From Streptomyces goshikiensis (GTDB lineage: Bacteria > Actinomycetota > Actinomycetes > Streptomycetales > Streptomycetaceae): a stretch of 64,000 nt of DNA. The notes beneath the pieces were generated by a model that did no database searches, was not told where the DNA came from, and was given only the letters and a program-made list of their open reading frames with translations. The DNA is taken from assembly GCF_014650555.1 (NCBI RefSeq), contig NZ_BMVE01000003.1, forward strand, positions 124,001 through 188,000, given 5' to 3'. Position numbers and translations under genes: made by a program. Of this stretch, positions 31,430 through 39,407 are shown one piece after another (the first letter of the stretch is position 1; every line of letters starts with the position of its first letter).

Positions 31430-32668
31430 ATGCCTCTCGCACTCCTCGCCCTCGCCATCGGAGCCTTCGGGATCGGAACCACCGAGTTCGTGATCATGGG
31501 CCTGCTCCCCGAGGTCGCCGCCGACTACGGCGTCACCATCCCCACGGCCGGCTTCCTGGTCACCGGGTACGCCCTCGGCGTCGTCCTCGGCGCCCCCCTG
31601 ATGACCGTCCTCGGCACCCGTGTCCCCCGCAAGCGGATGCTGATGCTCCTGATGGGCCTGTTCATCGCCGGGAACGTGCTCTCCGCGCTCGCCCCCGCCT
31701 TCGGCGTCATGCTGGCCGGGCGCGTGGTCGCCTCCCTCGCCCACGGCGCCTTCTTCGGCATCGGTTCCGTCGTCGCCGCCGGGCTCGTCGCCCCCGAGAA
31801 GAAGGCCGGTGCGATCGCCATGATGTTCACCGGCCTCACCGTGGCCAACGTCGTCGGCGTCCCGCTCGGCACCCTCGTCGGCCAGACCGCGGGCTGGCGC
31901 CTGACCTTCCTCGTCGTCGCCGCCCTCGGCGTCCTCGGCCTGCTCGGCATCGCCAAGCTGGTCCCCGAGCTGCCCCGGCCCGAGGGCGTCCGGATCCGCC
32001 ACGAGCTGGCCGCGTTCCGCAACGTCCAGGTGCTGCTCGCCATGGCGATGACCGTGCTCGGTTTCGGCGGGGTCTTCGCCGCGATCACGTACATCACCCC
32101 GATGATGACCAACGTCGCCGGCTTCGCCGACACCTCCGTGACCTGGCTGCTCGTGCTCTTCGGCCTCGGCATGGTCGCCGGAAACCTGATCGGCGGCCGG
32201 TTCGCCGACCGGGCGCTGATGCCGATGCTGTACGTGTCCCTGGGCGCGCTGGCCGTCGTACTGGCCGTGTTCACCCTCACCGCCCACACGAAGGCCGGCG
32301 CCGCCGTCACCGTCGTGCTGATCGGGGCGCTGGGCTTCGCGACCGTGCCGCCGCTGCAAAAGCGCGTCCTCGACCAGGCGGCGGGCGCTCCGACCCTGGC
32401 CTCCGCCGTCAACATCGGCGCCTTCAACCTCGGCAACGCGCTCGCCGCCTGGCTGGGCGGGCTCGTCATCGCCGCCGGGCTCGGCTGGACCGCCCCGAAC
32501 TGGGTCGGCGCCGCGCTGGCCGCCTCCGCGCTGGTCCTCGCCCTGGTCTCCGGCGCGCTGGAACGCCGTACGGCCGGAACGCACCCGGCCGGCGTCGGCG
32601 GCAGCGATGGCAGCGGCGGCCCGGCCGTCGCCGCCCCGGCGGCCGCGGCCGTGCCCGCCCACCACTGA
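31430..32668 (+). CDS. MFS transporter, DHA1 drug/sugar efflux family
   Basis: The 412-residue protein has twelve membrane helices. The first, ALLALAIGAFGIGTTEFVIM, is the hallmark of the AraJ/SotB/chloramphenicol-exporter group. GTRVPRKRMLMLLMG is the loop 2-3 motif A, and GLTVANVVGVPLGTLVGQ falls in helix 5. The C-terminal tail is Gly/Ala-rich. The ATG at 31430 gives the usual N-terminus; in-frame ATGs at 31391 and 31358 are possible. Control by the divergent MarR protein is likely. An HbpS/GlcG-like gene follows on the same strand after 63 bp. Confidence 0.88.
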   Translation: MPLALLALAIGAFGIGTTEFVIMGLLPEVAADYGVTIPTAGFLVTGYALGVVLGAPLMTVLGTRVPRKRMLMLLMGLFIAGNVLSALAPAFGVMLAGRVVASLAHGAFFGIGSVVAAGLVAPEKKAGAIAMMFTGLTVANVVGVPLGTLVGQTAGWRLTFLVVAALGVLGLLGIAKLVPELPRPEGVRIRHELAAFRNVQVLLAMAMTVLGFGGVFAAITYITPMMTNVAGFADTSVTWLLVLFGLGMVAGNLIGGRFADRALMPMLYVSLGALAVVLAVFTLTAHTKAGAAVTVVLIGALGFATVPPLQKRVLDQAAGAPTLASAVNIGAFNLGNALAAWLGGLVIAAGLGWTAPNWVGAALAASALVLALVSGALERRTAGTHPAGVGGSDGSGGPAVAAPAAAAVPAHH

Positions 32669-32731
32669 TCTACCGCTGATCCGCCACCGCCCCGTCCCCT
32701 TCCCGCCCCGCACTCCACAGGAGAGTCCCGC

Positions 32732-33190
32732 ATGTCCCGCACCACCGTCCGTACCGCCCGCCGTACCGCGGTCGCCCCGCTGACCACCGGGGACGCCGAG
32801 CTCCTCGTCGCCGCCGCCGCTGACGCCGCCGAGCGCGCCGGGGTCACCGTCAGCGTCACCGTCCTCGACGCCGGCGGCCACCCGCTCGCCTTCCGCCGGG
32901 ACGACCGGGCCGTGCTGATCTCCGGCGAGACCAGCACCCGCAAGGCCTTCACGGCCCTCCAGCTGGACGCCCCGACCGCCGACCTCGTCGATGCCGTCCA
33001 GCCCGGCGCGCCCTTCCACACCCTGCCCACGGCCCTCGACCGGCCGCTGCTCTTCATCGCGGGCGGCCTGCCCGTCCACCGCGACGGGCGCCTCATCGGC
33101 GCGATCGGCGTGGGCGGCGGCGCGCCCGACCAGGACCACGCCTTCGCGGCCGAGGCGCTCGCCGCGCTCGACGGCGCGACCGAGGACTGA
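32732..33190 (+). CDS. GlcG/HbpS-family heme-binding-like protein
   Basis: The 152-residue protein fits the GlcG/HbpS family: LLVAAAADAAERAGVTVSVT, VLDAGGHPLAFRRDDRAVLI, STRKAFTALQLDAPTADL and RDGRLIGAIGVGGGAPDQD. HbpS in Streptomyces binds heme and modulates the SenS-SenR system; many other members have no known ligand. CAGGAGAG precedes the ATG. Unlike HbpS it has no signal peptide. It is probably in one transcript with the MFS exporter. Confidence 0.83.
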   Translation: MSRTTVRTARRTAVAPLTTGDAELLVAAAADAAERAGVTVSVTVLDAGGHPLAFRRDDRAVLISGETSTRKAFTALQLDAPTADLVDAVQPGAPFHTLPTALDRPLLFIAGGLPVHRDGRLIGAIGVGGGAPDQDHAFAAEALAALDGATED

Positions 33191-33328
33191 CCGGGAAACC
33201 GGCCGCTTCGCCCCGGCGCCCCGGGTCGCGCCGACGTGTCCCCCGTGCCAGGTTGGGTACGGGGGACACACGGGCATGACGAACGGTCCCGCGAAAGCCC
33301 GACGCAGCCGACGGCACCGACCACACCG

Positions 33329-34954
33329 ATGAAATTGATACATCCGATGAACGAGTGCATACGGATCAGGAGAGGCAACGCGATCGCGACGGCCACGGTC
33401 GCCGCGCTGGTCTCCCTCGTCTCCATACCCGGCTGTACGGCGAGCCCCGCGAGGCCGGACGCCTCTCCGTCCGCCGCCACCGGCAGCCCGGCCACCGAGC
33501 CTCCCCCCTCGCCGACGCCCTCGTACCCGCTGTCCACGGCCCCCCGCACCATCCCGGCCGTACGGGAGCACGAGGCGGCCCGCGGCCCCGGCTGGAAGCC
33601 CGCCCCCGACGCCCGCGTCGTCGTCCCGCCGGCCAACAAGGCGGCCCTCGCCGACGAGGGCAAGCTGCTCGCCGGTGAACTCGGCATCGGCTACGCCGAG
33701 GCCGCCGAACCCCGCCGCGGCGACGTCCAGCTCGCCCTCGGCGCCAAGAACTCCGGAACCCCCGAGTCGTACACCCTCACCGTGCGCGACGGGCAGGTCC
33801 GGATCACCGGCCCCGACGAGGCCGGGGTCTTCTACGGCACCCGCACCCTCAAACAGGCGGTGAAGACAGGAGGTTCGGCCCCGGAGGGAACCGTGCGCGA
33901 CGCGCCCGCGAAACCGCAGCGCGGGCTCAACCTCGACATCGCCCGCAAGTTCTTCACCCCCGACTGGATCGAGGACCGGCTGCGCGAGATGGCCGACCTG
34001 AAGCTCAACCAGCTCGGCCTGCACTTCTCCGACGACCAGGCCTTCCGGATCGAATCCGCCTCGCACCCCGAGATCGTGTCCACCCCGCACCTCACCAAGG
34101 CGCAGGTGCGCGAGATCAACGCGCTCGCCTCCCGGCTGCACATCACGGTGGTCCCCGAGATCGACTCGCCCGGCCACCTCGGCGCGGTGCTGCGCGCCCA
34201 CCCCGACCTACAGCTGCGCGACGTACAGGGACGGGCGGTCAAGGGCGCCGTGGACATATCGAACCCGGCGTCCGCCAAGCTCGTGGACGATCTGCTGCGC
34301 GAGTACCAGCCGCTGTTCCCCGGCGGCGCCTGGCACCTGGGCGCCGACGAGTACCAGGCCCTGGTCTACCGCGACCCGCAGAGCTCCTTCCCGCGGCTCG
34401 CCAGCGCGGCCCGGCAGCGGTACGGGCCGTCGGCGCGGGTCCAGGACCTCGCGACGGGCTGGCTGAACGACCGCGCGGACGTGGTCCGGCCGTCGGGCAA
34501 GGCGCTCAAGGCGTGGAACGACGGCTTCTTCGCGGGCGGCGTGACGAGCGCGGCGAAGGACATCCAGGTCGAGTACTGGACGGGCAAGGAGAACGGCGCC
34601 CGGCCGCCGCTGGAGTACCTGAGGGAGGGCCGCAAGGTCGTCAACCTCAACGACGAGTACCTCTACTACGTGCTCGGCCAGCCCAACCAGTTCACGTACC
34701 CCACCGGCAAGCGGATCTACGAACAGTGGACCCCGCTGGTGCTGCGCGGGACCACCCCGGTGCCCGCCGCGTACGCGGACCAGATCCTGGGCGCGCGGCT
34801 CGCCGTCTGGAGCGACCTGGCCGGGGCACAGACCCAGGACCAGGTCGCGGCCGGCATCCGGCTCCCGCTGGCGGCGCTGTCCCAGAAGGTCTGGGACGCG
34901 CGCACCCCGCAGCAGCCCTGGACGGAGTTCAAGGGGCTCGCGGACCGGCTCTAG
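33329..34954 (+). CDS. GH20 beta-N-acetylhexosaminidase lipoprotein
   Basis: The 541-residue product has a lipoprotein signal (ATATVAALVSLVSIPGC, lipobox IPGC with an atypical proline), a Ser/Pro linker, a GH20b-like domain (YTLTVRDGQVRITGPDEAGV) and the GH20 barrel: RGLNLDIARKFFTPDWIEDR, LNQLGLHFSDDQAFRIES, VVPEIDSPGHLGAVLRAHPD and the catalytic Asp-Glu pair in WHLGADEYQ. It would remove terminal GlcNAc from chitin fragments or glycans outside the cell. ATG at 33347 is an alternative start. The stop lies in a 26-bp palindrome. Confidence 0.87.
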   Translation: MKLIHPMNECIRIRRGNAIATATVAALVSLVSIPGCTASPARPDASPSAATGSPATEPPPSPTPSYPLSTAPRTIPAVREHEAARGPGWKPAPDARVVVPPANKAALADEGKLLAGELGIGYAEAAEPRRGDVQLALGAKNSGTPESYTLTVRDGQVRITGPDEAGVFYGTRTLKQAVKTGGSAPEGTVRDAPAKPQRGLNLDIARKFFTPDWIEDRLREMADLKLNQLGLHFSDDQAFRIESASHPEIVSTPHLTKAQVREINALASRLHITVVPEIDSPGHLGAVLRAHPDLQLRDVQGRAVKGAVDISNPASAKLVDDLLREYQPLFPGGAWHLGADEYQALVYRDPQSSFPRLASAARQRYGPSARVQDLATGWLNDRADVVRPSGKALKAWNDGFFAGGVTSAAKDIQVEYWTGKENGARPPLEYLREGRKVVNLNDEYLYYVLGQPNQFTYPTGKRIYEQWTPLVLRGTTPVPAAYADQILGARLAVWSDLAGAQTQDQVAAGIRLPLAALSQKVWDARTPQQPWTEFKGLADRL

Positions 34955-34965
34955 AGCCGGTCCGC
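34940..34965. terminator. 26-bp perfect palindrome over the GH20 stop
   Basis: GCGGACCGGCTCT is followed by its exact reverse complement, with the TAG stop at 34952-34954 at the centre. It lies 6 bp from the stop of the converging endonuclease gene and probably works as a bidirectional terminator. Confidence 0.7.
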
Positions 34966-34971
34966 ACCCGG

Positions 34972-35808
34972 CTACCAGATGGAGTTGACCCACTCGGGGT
35001 GGTCGATGAACGGGTTCCGGTTGTGCTGGAAGGTGTCGAATATGACCTGGTTGCGGCGCTGCTCGAAGGCGTCCGGCGGGTCCATCTGGTTCCACTGCTT
35101 CAGCAGGCTGATCTTGCCCATGAGCGGGGCGGAACCGTTGTTGACCTTGTCGTTCAGCTCCAGGTCGGCGAAGCCGTCGCCGCCGTCGTAGCGCACGGCC
35201 ATGTAGAGGAGCATGCGCGCCACGTCGCCCTTGACCGCGTCGCGCGGCTCGAAGGAGTCGGAGTCGGTGAAGCTGCCCGGGGCCTCGGAGACCGGGCTGC
35301 CGCCCTTGTCGAAGTCCTTGTTGCCGCGGGTGCTGTTGACGGTGACGTCCTCGGGCCGCAGGTGGTGCAGGTCCGTGCCGGGGCCCGTCGCGGTGCCGAA
35401 GTCGCCGTGGCTCTTGGCCCAGACGTGCTCGCGGTTCCAGTCGTTGGCGCCGCCGCCGTTCGTGTTCTTGGACTGTGAGCGGCCCGAGTACACGAGTATG
35501 ACGTTGTTGGGGTTCGCGGGGTCCTGGTCGGTGACCTTCAGCGCGTTCCACACGCCGTCGTAGGTCACCTTGGACTGGTTCTTGATGATGTTGTGCAGCG
35601 CGGACTTCAGCGCGGCGCCGGTCTTCCCCTCGGTGCCGGCGTAGTACGAGTCGACGGCCGAGGTCGAGGTGGACGCGGCGGCGGGGGCGGGAGCGGCGGC
35701 GTGGGGAGCCGCCGCTCGCTGCTGCCCCGCCGAGGCGGCGGCCGGTACGAGGAACAAGGCGGCCGCGGCGACGCCGGCGGCCCATGGGGTATGACGGAGG
35801 ATGCTCAT
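34972..35808 (-). CDS. secreted endonuclease I-family nuclease
   Basis: The 278-residue product has a signal peptide (WAAGVAAAALFLVPAAASAG) and an Ala/Pro linker. Its beta-beta-alpha-metal nuclease domain matches endonuclease I: VILVYSGRSQSKNTN, DWNREHVWAKSHGDF with the catalytic histidine, GTDLHHLRPEDVTVNSTRGN, DVARMLLYMAVRY, and PFIDHPEWVNSIW at the C-terminus. It would degrade DNA or RNA outside the cell for nutrition or during programmed hyphal death. Imperfect direct repeats (CATGTG..CGAACAGG) lie 80-120 bp upstream. Confidence 0.9.
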   Translation of the reverse strand: MSILRHTPWAAGVAAAALFLVPAAASAGQQRAAAPHAAAPAPAAASTSTSAVDSYYAGTEGKTGAALKSALHNIIKNQSKVTYDGVWNALKVTDQDPANPNNVILVYSGRSQSKNTNGGGANDWNREHVWAKSHGDFGTATGPGTDLHHLRPEDVTVNSTRGNKDFDKGGSPVSEAPGSFTDSDSFEPRDAVKGDVARMLLYMAVRYDGGDGFADLELNDKVNNGSAPLMGKISLLKQWNQMDPPDAFEQRRNQVIFDTFQHNRNPFIDHPEWVNSIW

Positions 35809-36229
35809 GACGTGGGGGATACCTCTTCACATGCACCGCCCCCGCCTGCGGTTGGCGGGGCATCAGTGGCAGAGCGAGGGTCACATTGTCATGTGCCGAA
35901 CAGGTTAAAACCATGTGTCGGAACAGGGGACTTGACCCCCGCCCCCGCGCGGGCGGTGCCTCCTCGCCGGGGCGGCCACACCCCTCAACGTCCGCCCGCG
36001 CCCTGAGCGATGAGCGCACCCGCCCGGCGCGCCCCGTCGGCCCCGCTCCGGCCGGCCGTCGCGGCATGGGCCTCGGGGGGCGTTTCTGGGTAGAATGTGC
36101 GTACTTTTATGGATATCGAAGGGTTGACCAATCCCTCGCACACGCGGCGCCGAATCACTGATGGGACCGTTCGCCAAGGGCTGGTCAGCTGGTCAGCTGG
36201 TCATGCGTGATGTGCAGGAGATGAGCTTC
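35809..36229. other. 421-bp divergent intergenic region
   Basis: No gene is evident. Imperfect direct repeats lie at 35890-35904 and 35912-35927 on the endonuclease side. TAGAAT near 36092 could be a -10 box for the rightward gene. CTGGTCAG is tandemly repeated at about 36180-36203 just before the next start. Confidence 0.45.
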
Positions 36230-36802
36230 GTGACCATTTCCATCCGATTCCGCCAGATATCCGCCGGCGTCGCCGCGACGGGTCTGCTCGCCGGAGGAAG
36301 CCTCCTCGGGGCCGGCGCCGCGTCGGCCGCGCCGACGACGACCTCCTCCGCGGTGAGCTCGACGCACGCGGACGACAACGACAACCGTGATCGCCAGGGC
36401 GACGGCCAAGGCAATGGCCAAGGCAATGGCCAAGGCAATGGCCAGGGCGACGGTCAGGGCAACGGCCGGGGAGACGGTCAGTGGAACGGCAACGGCCAGG
36501 GCGACGGCCGTGACCAACGCCAGGACCACCGTCAGGACGACCGCCGCGACAAGGGCGACCACGACAAGCGGAATCACAATGACCGGTGCTGGTGGGAGCG
36601 CGGCCACTGGGGCAAGACCTGGGTGAAGGGCCATTACGAGAAGGTGTGGCACCCCGGCGTCTGGCACCCCGGTTACAAGGACCACCACGGGAACTGGCAC
36701 CCGGGCTGGAAGGGCAAGGGCTGGGTCGAGAGCAAGTGGGTGCCGGGCCACTCGGTCGGTCACTGGGTGCCGGGGCACTGGAACTGCCACAACAAGTGGT
36801 GA
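36230..36802 (+). CDS. secreted protein with GQGNGQGD repeats and a Trp/His-rich C-terminus
   Basis: I do not recognise the family. The 190-residue product has a signal peptide (ISAGVAATGLLAGGSLLGAG, then AASA), a hydrophilic repeat of GQGN/GQGD units encoded by a 12-bp GGCCAAGGCAAT-like repeat, a charged RQDHRQDDRRDKGDHDK segment, and a C-terminal domain full of Trp, His, Lys and Gly (WHPGVWHPGYKDHHGNWHPG). The repeated WHPG and WVPGH units suggest metal or wall binding. The GTG at 36230 has AGGAG at a 9-nt distance; upstream in-frame starts are less likely. Confidence 0.68.
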   Translation: MTISIRFRQISAGVAATGLLAGGSLLGAGAASAAPTTTSSAVSSTHADDNDNRDRQGDGQGNGQGNGQGNGQGDGQGNGRGDGQWNGNGQGDGRDQRQDHRQDDRRDKGDHDKRNHNDRCWWERGHWGKTWVKGHYEKVWHPGVWHPGYKDHHGNWHPGWKGKGWVESKWVPGHSVGHWVPGHWNCHNKW

Positions 36803-36916
36803 CCGCTCGGCGGCGGCCCCGTCGTATACGGCCGCGCGCCGTACGTCGTGAGCGGGCGGCCGGCCCGGTTCGTCAAGCGGACGAACGGTCCGGCCCCGCC
36901 ACCGCCCCGGCGGTCG

Positions 36917-37723
36917 TCAGTTGCCCGACGTGACCATGGGGGCGGGCTCGTACTTGTAGTTCGCCGGGCCGAAGTTCTTCTTCACGGCCGCTTCCCAGGA
37001 TCCGTCCGTCACCATCTTGGTGAGAGCGGCGTTGATCTTCTTCTGGAGTTCCTTGTTGCCCTTCTTGACGCCGATGCCGTAGTTCTCGTTGCTCAGGCTC
37101 AGCCCGATCAGCTTGAACTTGCCCGTGTTCTCCTTCTTGGCGGCGTAGCCGGCCAGGATGGAGTTGTCGGTGGTCATGGCGTCGGCCGAGCCGTCCTGGA
37201 CGGCGACCAGGCACTCCGAGTAGCCCTCCAGCTCCATCACGCTGGCCTTGGGGGCGAGGGCCTTGACCTTCTCGGCCGAGGTCGAGCCGGTGACGGAGCA
37301 CAGCTTCTTGCTGTTGAGGTCCTCGGCCTTGGTGACGGAGGCGTCGTCGGCGCGGACGAGCAGGTCCTGGTGCGCGATGAAGTAGGGGCCGGCGAAGTCG
37401 ACCTTCTCCTTGCGCTTGTCGCTGATCGAGTAGCTGGCGGCGACGAAGTCGACCTCGTTGTACTGGATCAGCAGTTCCCGGTCGGAGCTGAAGACCTGCT
37501 TGAACTCGATCTCGTTCGCCTTGTAGCCGAGCTGCTTGGCGACGTACGTGGCCACGTCGACGTCGAAACCGGTGAAGGTGCCGTCCTGCTCGCGGAACCC
37601 GATGCCGGGCTGGTCGAACTTGATGCCGATCGCGATGGGCTCCTTGGCGTCCTCCGCACACCCGGAGGCGGTCAGGGCGACCGCGATGGTCGCGGCGACC
37701 GCACCGGCCTTGGAAACCTTCAT
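36917..37723 (-). CDS. glutamate/amino-acid ABC transporter substrate-binding lipoprotein
   Basis: The 268-residue binding protein has a lipoprotein signal (AVAATIAVALTASGC, with ALTASGC as lipobox). Its SBP_bac_3 domain contains IGIKFDQPGIGFREQDGTFT then GFDVDVATYVAKQLGY, FVAASYSISDKRKEKVDFAG and GIGVKKGNKELQKKINAAL, close to the GluB type. It captures an amino acid for an ABC importer. No permease or ATPase gene is adjacent, so it is an orphan here. The ATG at 37721-37723 follows GAGGAAAGA. Tandem 9-10-bp repeats fill its upstream region at 37742-37802. Confidence 0.88.
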   Translation of the reverse strand: MKVSKAGAVAATIAVALTASGCAEDAKEPIAIGIKFDQPGIGFREQDGTFTGFDVDVATYVAKQLGYKANEIEFKQVFSSDRELLIQYNEVDFVAASYSISDKRKEKVDFAGPYFIAHQDLLVRADDASVTKAEDLNSKKLCSVTGSTSAEKVKALAPKASVMELEGYSECLVAVQDGSADAMTTDNSILAGYAAKKENTGKFKLIGLSLSNENYGIGVKKGNKELQKKINAALTKMVTDGSWEAAVKKNFGPANYKYEPAPMVTSGN

Positions 37724-37986
37724 GCTGGACTCTTTCCTCGGGAACACGGGTCACGCGGGTCACGCGGGAATCGCGGGCAGGGTGAAACGGGTGAAACGGG
37801 TGGATCAGGAGAATTGGATAACTCGTTCACGAGCGGAACCAGGGGTTCGGCTTGGCGCGTGTATGAGGAAGCTAGGAAGGCTCCGGCGCGGTGTCACGGC
37901 ATCTGAGCGAAATTTGAGGATAACGATCTGGATCTCCCGGAGGATCTTCGACGGATATGGATCTTGCAGGGAGAAGGGGGCGGGGA

Positions 37987-39066
37987 GTGGTGACGGGTTC
38001 GATCAGGGTCGACGGCAATACGCTGCTGCTGGGTGATGGGGTACATGTCCGTTTCATCAGGACATTGCGACTTCCGGAATCGGGTACGCACGCATTGCCG
38101 CCGAATTTGGGGGAGTTTCCCCTGCGGCGGGTCGAGGACTATCCGGACACGGTGCCGGGGGAGTGGCTGGCCAAAGGTGGCGTGATGCTGCCGGTGTACC
38201 TGCGCGAGGCGATGTGGCTGAGCTTCGCCGGGACCCGTGAGCCGGCCGCGCTCCAGGTCGGCGTGGGCAAGGTGTGCGCGGTGTCGGGCGAGCGCTGGTC
38301 GGGGCGGCTCGCGCGCGACCCGCAGAACTACGTGGTGCTGCCCCGGCAGCCCTGGCTCGACGGGATCAACTCGGGCGACGGGACGGTACGGCAGTTCGTG
38401 GCGGTGCCGCTCGGGCTCGGCGCGACGGTGGAGGGGCAGGTCACCGGCGAGGAGACCACCGGCGGGGTCCAGCTCCAGGCGTTCCCGCTCGGCCCGCAGG
38501 CACTGGAGCGATGGCGGGAAGGGGAGCGGGCCCGGCTGCTGCCTCCGCCGCCGCCCGCGCCGGGCGGTGGCGGGCTGTACGGGGGCCCGCCGGCTCCCTC
38601 CGGGGGTTTCGGTGGCTACGGGGCCCCGCCGCCGATGCGGGCGGCGGCCCCGGCCGCCCCGGGCGCCGCGCCCGCCGCGCCCGCGATGGGGCTGGGTGTC
38701 GGCGGCTCGATGCAGCAGGAGGTCTACCGCGACGACCGGGCCCTGTCCGCCTGGGCGCCGGAGCCCGCCGCGCGGATCTTCGTCCACCTGGTCACCCCGC
38801 CGGCGTGGCGCCGGATCACCGGGGAGGAGCCGCCGCCCTCACCGGTCGACCGGGCCGCGTACACCAGGGCCGGACTGCCCTGGTTCGACTACTACGACGA
38901 GAGCGGCCACGACCTCCCGCCGGCCGGAACCCTGGGCCAGGTCAAACCGGTCGGCGACTGGCTCGGCGACGACCACACCCCCTGGAACCCGCCGGCCCCG
39001 CACCAGATCACCCCGCTCGGCCCCACCCCGAGGCCGGGCAAACCCGTCCGGGACGGCGACTGGTAG
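37987..39066 (+). CDS. hypothetical protein with central Pro/Gly/Ala-rich linker
   Basis: I do not recognise this family. From the GTG at 37987 the product is 359 residues. The N-terminal half is compact (TLLLGDGVHVRFIRTLRLPE, MLPVYLREAMWLSFAGTREP, NYVVLPRQPWLDGINSGDGT, VRQFVAVPLGLGATVEGQVT). A low-complexity linker of about 70 residues rich in Pro, Gly and Ala separates it from a C-terminal segment with WFDYYDES and WLGDDHTPWNPPAPHQI. It has no signal peptide or membrane helix. AAGGGGG lies 6 nt before this start; an ATG at 37957 is weaker. A cytoplasmic integral-fold protein that meets a ligand seems possible, but no function is claimed. Confidence 0.7.
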   Translation: MVTGSIRVDGNTLLLGDGVHVRFIRTLRLPESGTHALPPNLGEFPLRRVEDYPDTVPGEWLAKGGVMLPVYLREAMWLSFAGTREPAALQVGVGKVCAVSGERWSGRLARDPQNYVVLPRQPWLDGINSGDGTVRQFVAVPLGLGATVEGQVTGEETTGGVQLQAFPLGPQALERWREGERARLLPPPPPAPGGGGLYGGPPAPSGGFGGYGAPPPMRAAAPAAPGAAPAAPAMGLGVGGSMQQEVYRDDRALSAWAPEPAARIFVHLVTPPAWRRITGEEPPPSPVDRAAYTRAGLPWFDYYDESGHDLPPAGTLGQVKPVGDWLGDDHTPWNPPAPHQITPLGPTPRPGKPVRDGDW

Positions 39067-39261
39067 CCCCGCCGCGAGGTGTTCGGCGTACGGCCCCGCT
39101 CCTGCCGCTCGCGCCGCCGTCGGCGGCGGGGCGGCAGGGCCGCGGACGGTCACGGGGCGTCAGGGGCGCCGCGAGGCGGAATGTCCCACAGGGGGGCGTA
39201 TGTCCCCATCGGTGGGCGGGAATTGGTCAAACTGGTGATCGAGTTCGGGTCAGGCGGTCGG

Positions 39262-39267
39262 TATGAT
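39262..39267 (+). promoter_or_regulatory. TATGAT, probable -10 box for the tRNA-like RNA
   Basis: The hexamer matches the housekeeping -10 consensus well and lies 10 bp upstream of the tRNA-like element, so transcription would begin within a few bases of the 5' end. No strong -35 hexamer is present at 17 bp. Confidence 0.5.
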
Positions 39268-39277
39268 CGCGGACAGC

Positions 39278-39350
39278 AAGGCCGTAGCGCAGAGGTCGTC
39301 GCGCCCACGCATCGAGCTGGAGGACGTCGGTTCGAATCCGACCGGTCTTG
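39278..39350 (+). ncRNA. tRNA-like RNA with a malformed anticodon arm
   Basis: AAGGCCG (39278-39284) pairs with CGGTCTT (39343-39349) as a 7-bp acceptor stem. TA and a GCGC/GCGC D-stem with loop AGAGGTCGTC follow. The T-arm is perfect: GTCGG, loop TTCGAAT, CCGAC. The D-loop GG and T-loop TTCGA needed for the elbow are kept. Between them, only 16 nt stand where 18 would hold position 26 and the anticodon arm; the best fold is CCA-bulged C-GC with a 5-nt ATCGA loop and GCTGG, so there is no normal seven-base anticodon loop. The variable segment AGGAC looks normal. CCA is not encoded. It lies 57 bp before the LRR-Ank-MoxR-vWA operon. It could be a tRNA pseudogene or a functional tRNA mimic. Confidence 0.65.
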
Positions 39351-39407
39351 CGTCTTCTTCATGTCGTTGTGGACGCCGGGCACCGGCGAAGGACCGGTGG
39401 AGTGGTG

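Noticed and set aside
31355..34201. A minus-strand open frame of 948 codons opposite the MFS, HbpS-like and GH20 genes
   Set aside because: It is Gly/Arg/Glu-rich without recognisable motifs and antisense to three solid genes.
39278..39350. Annotation as an ordinary tRNA gene
   Set aside because: No seven-base anticodon loop or five-pair anticodon stem can be formed, so no amino acid can be assigned.
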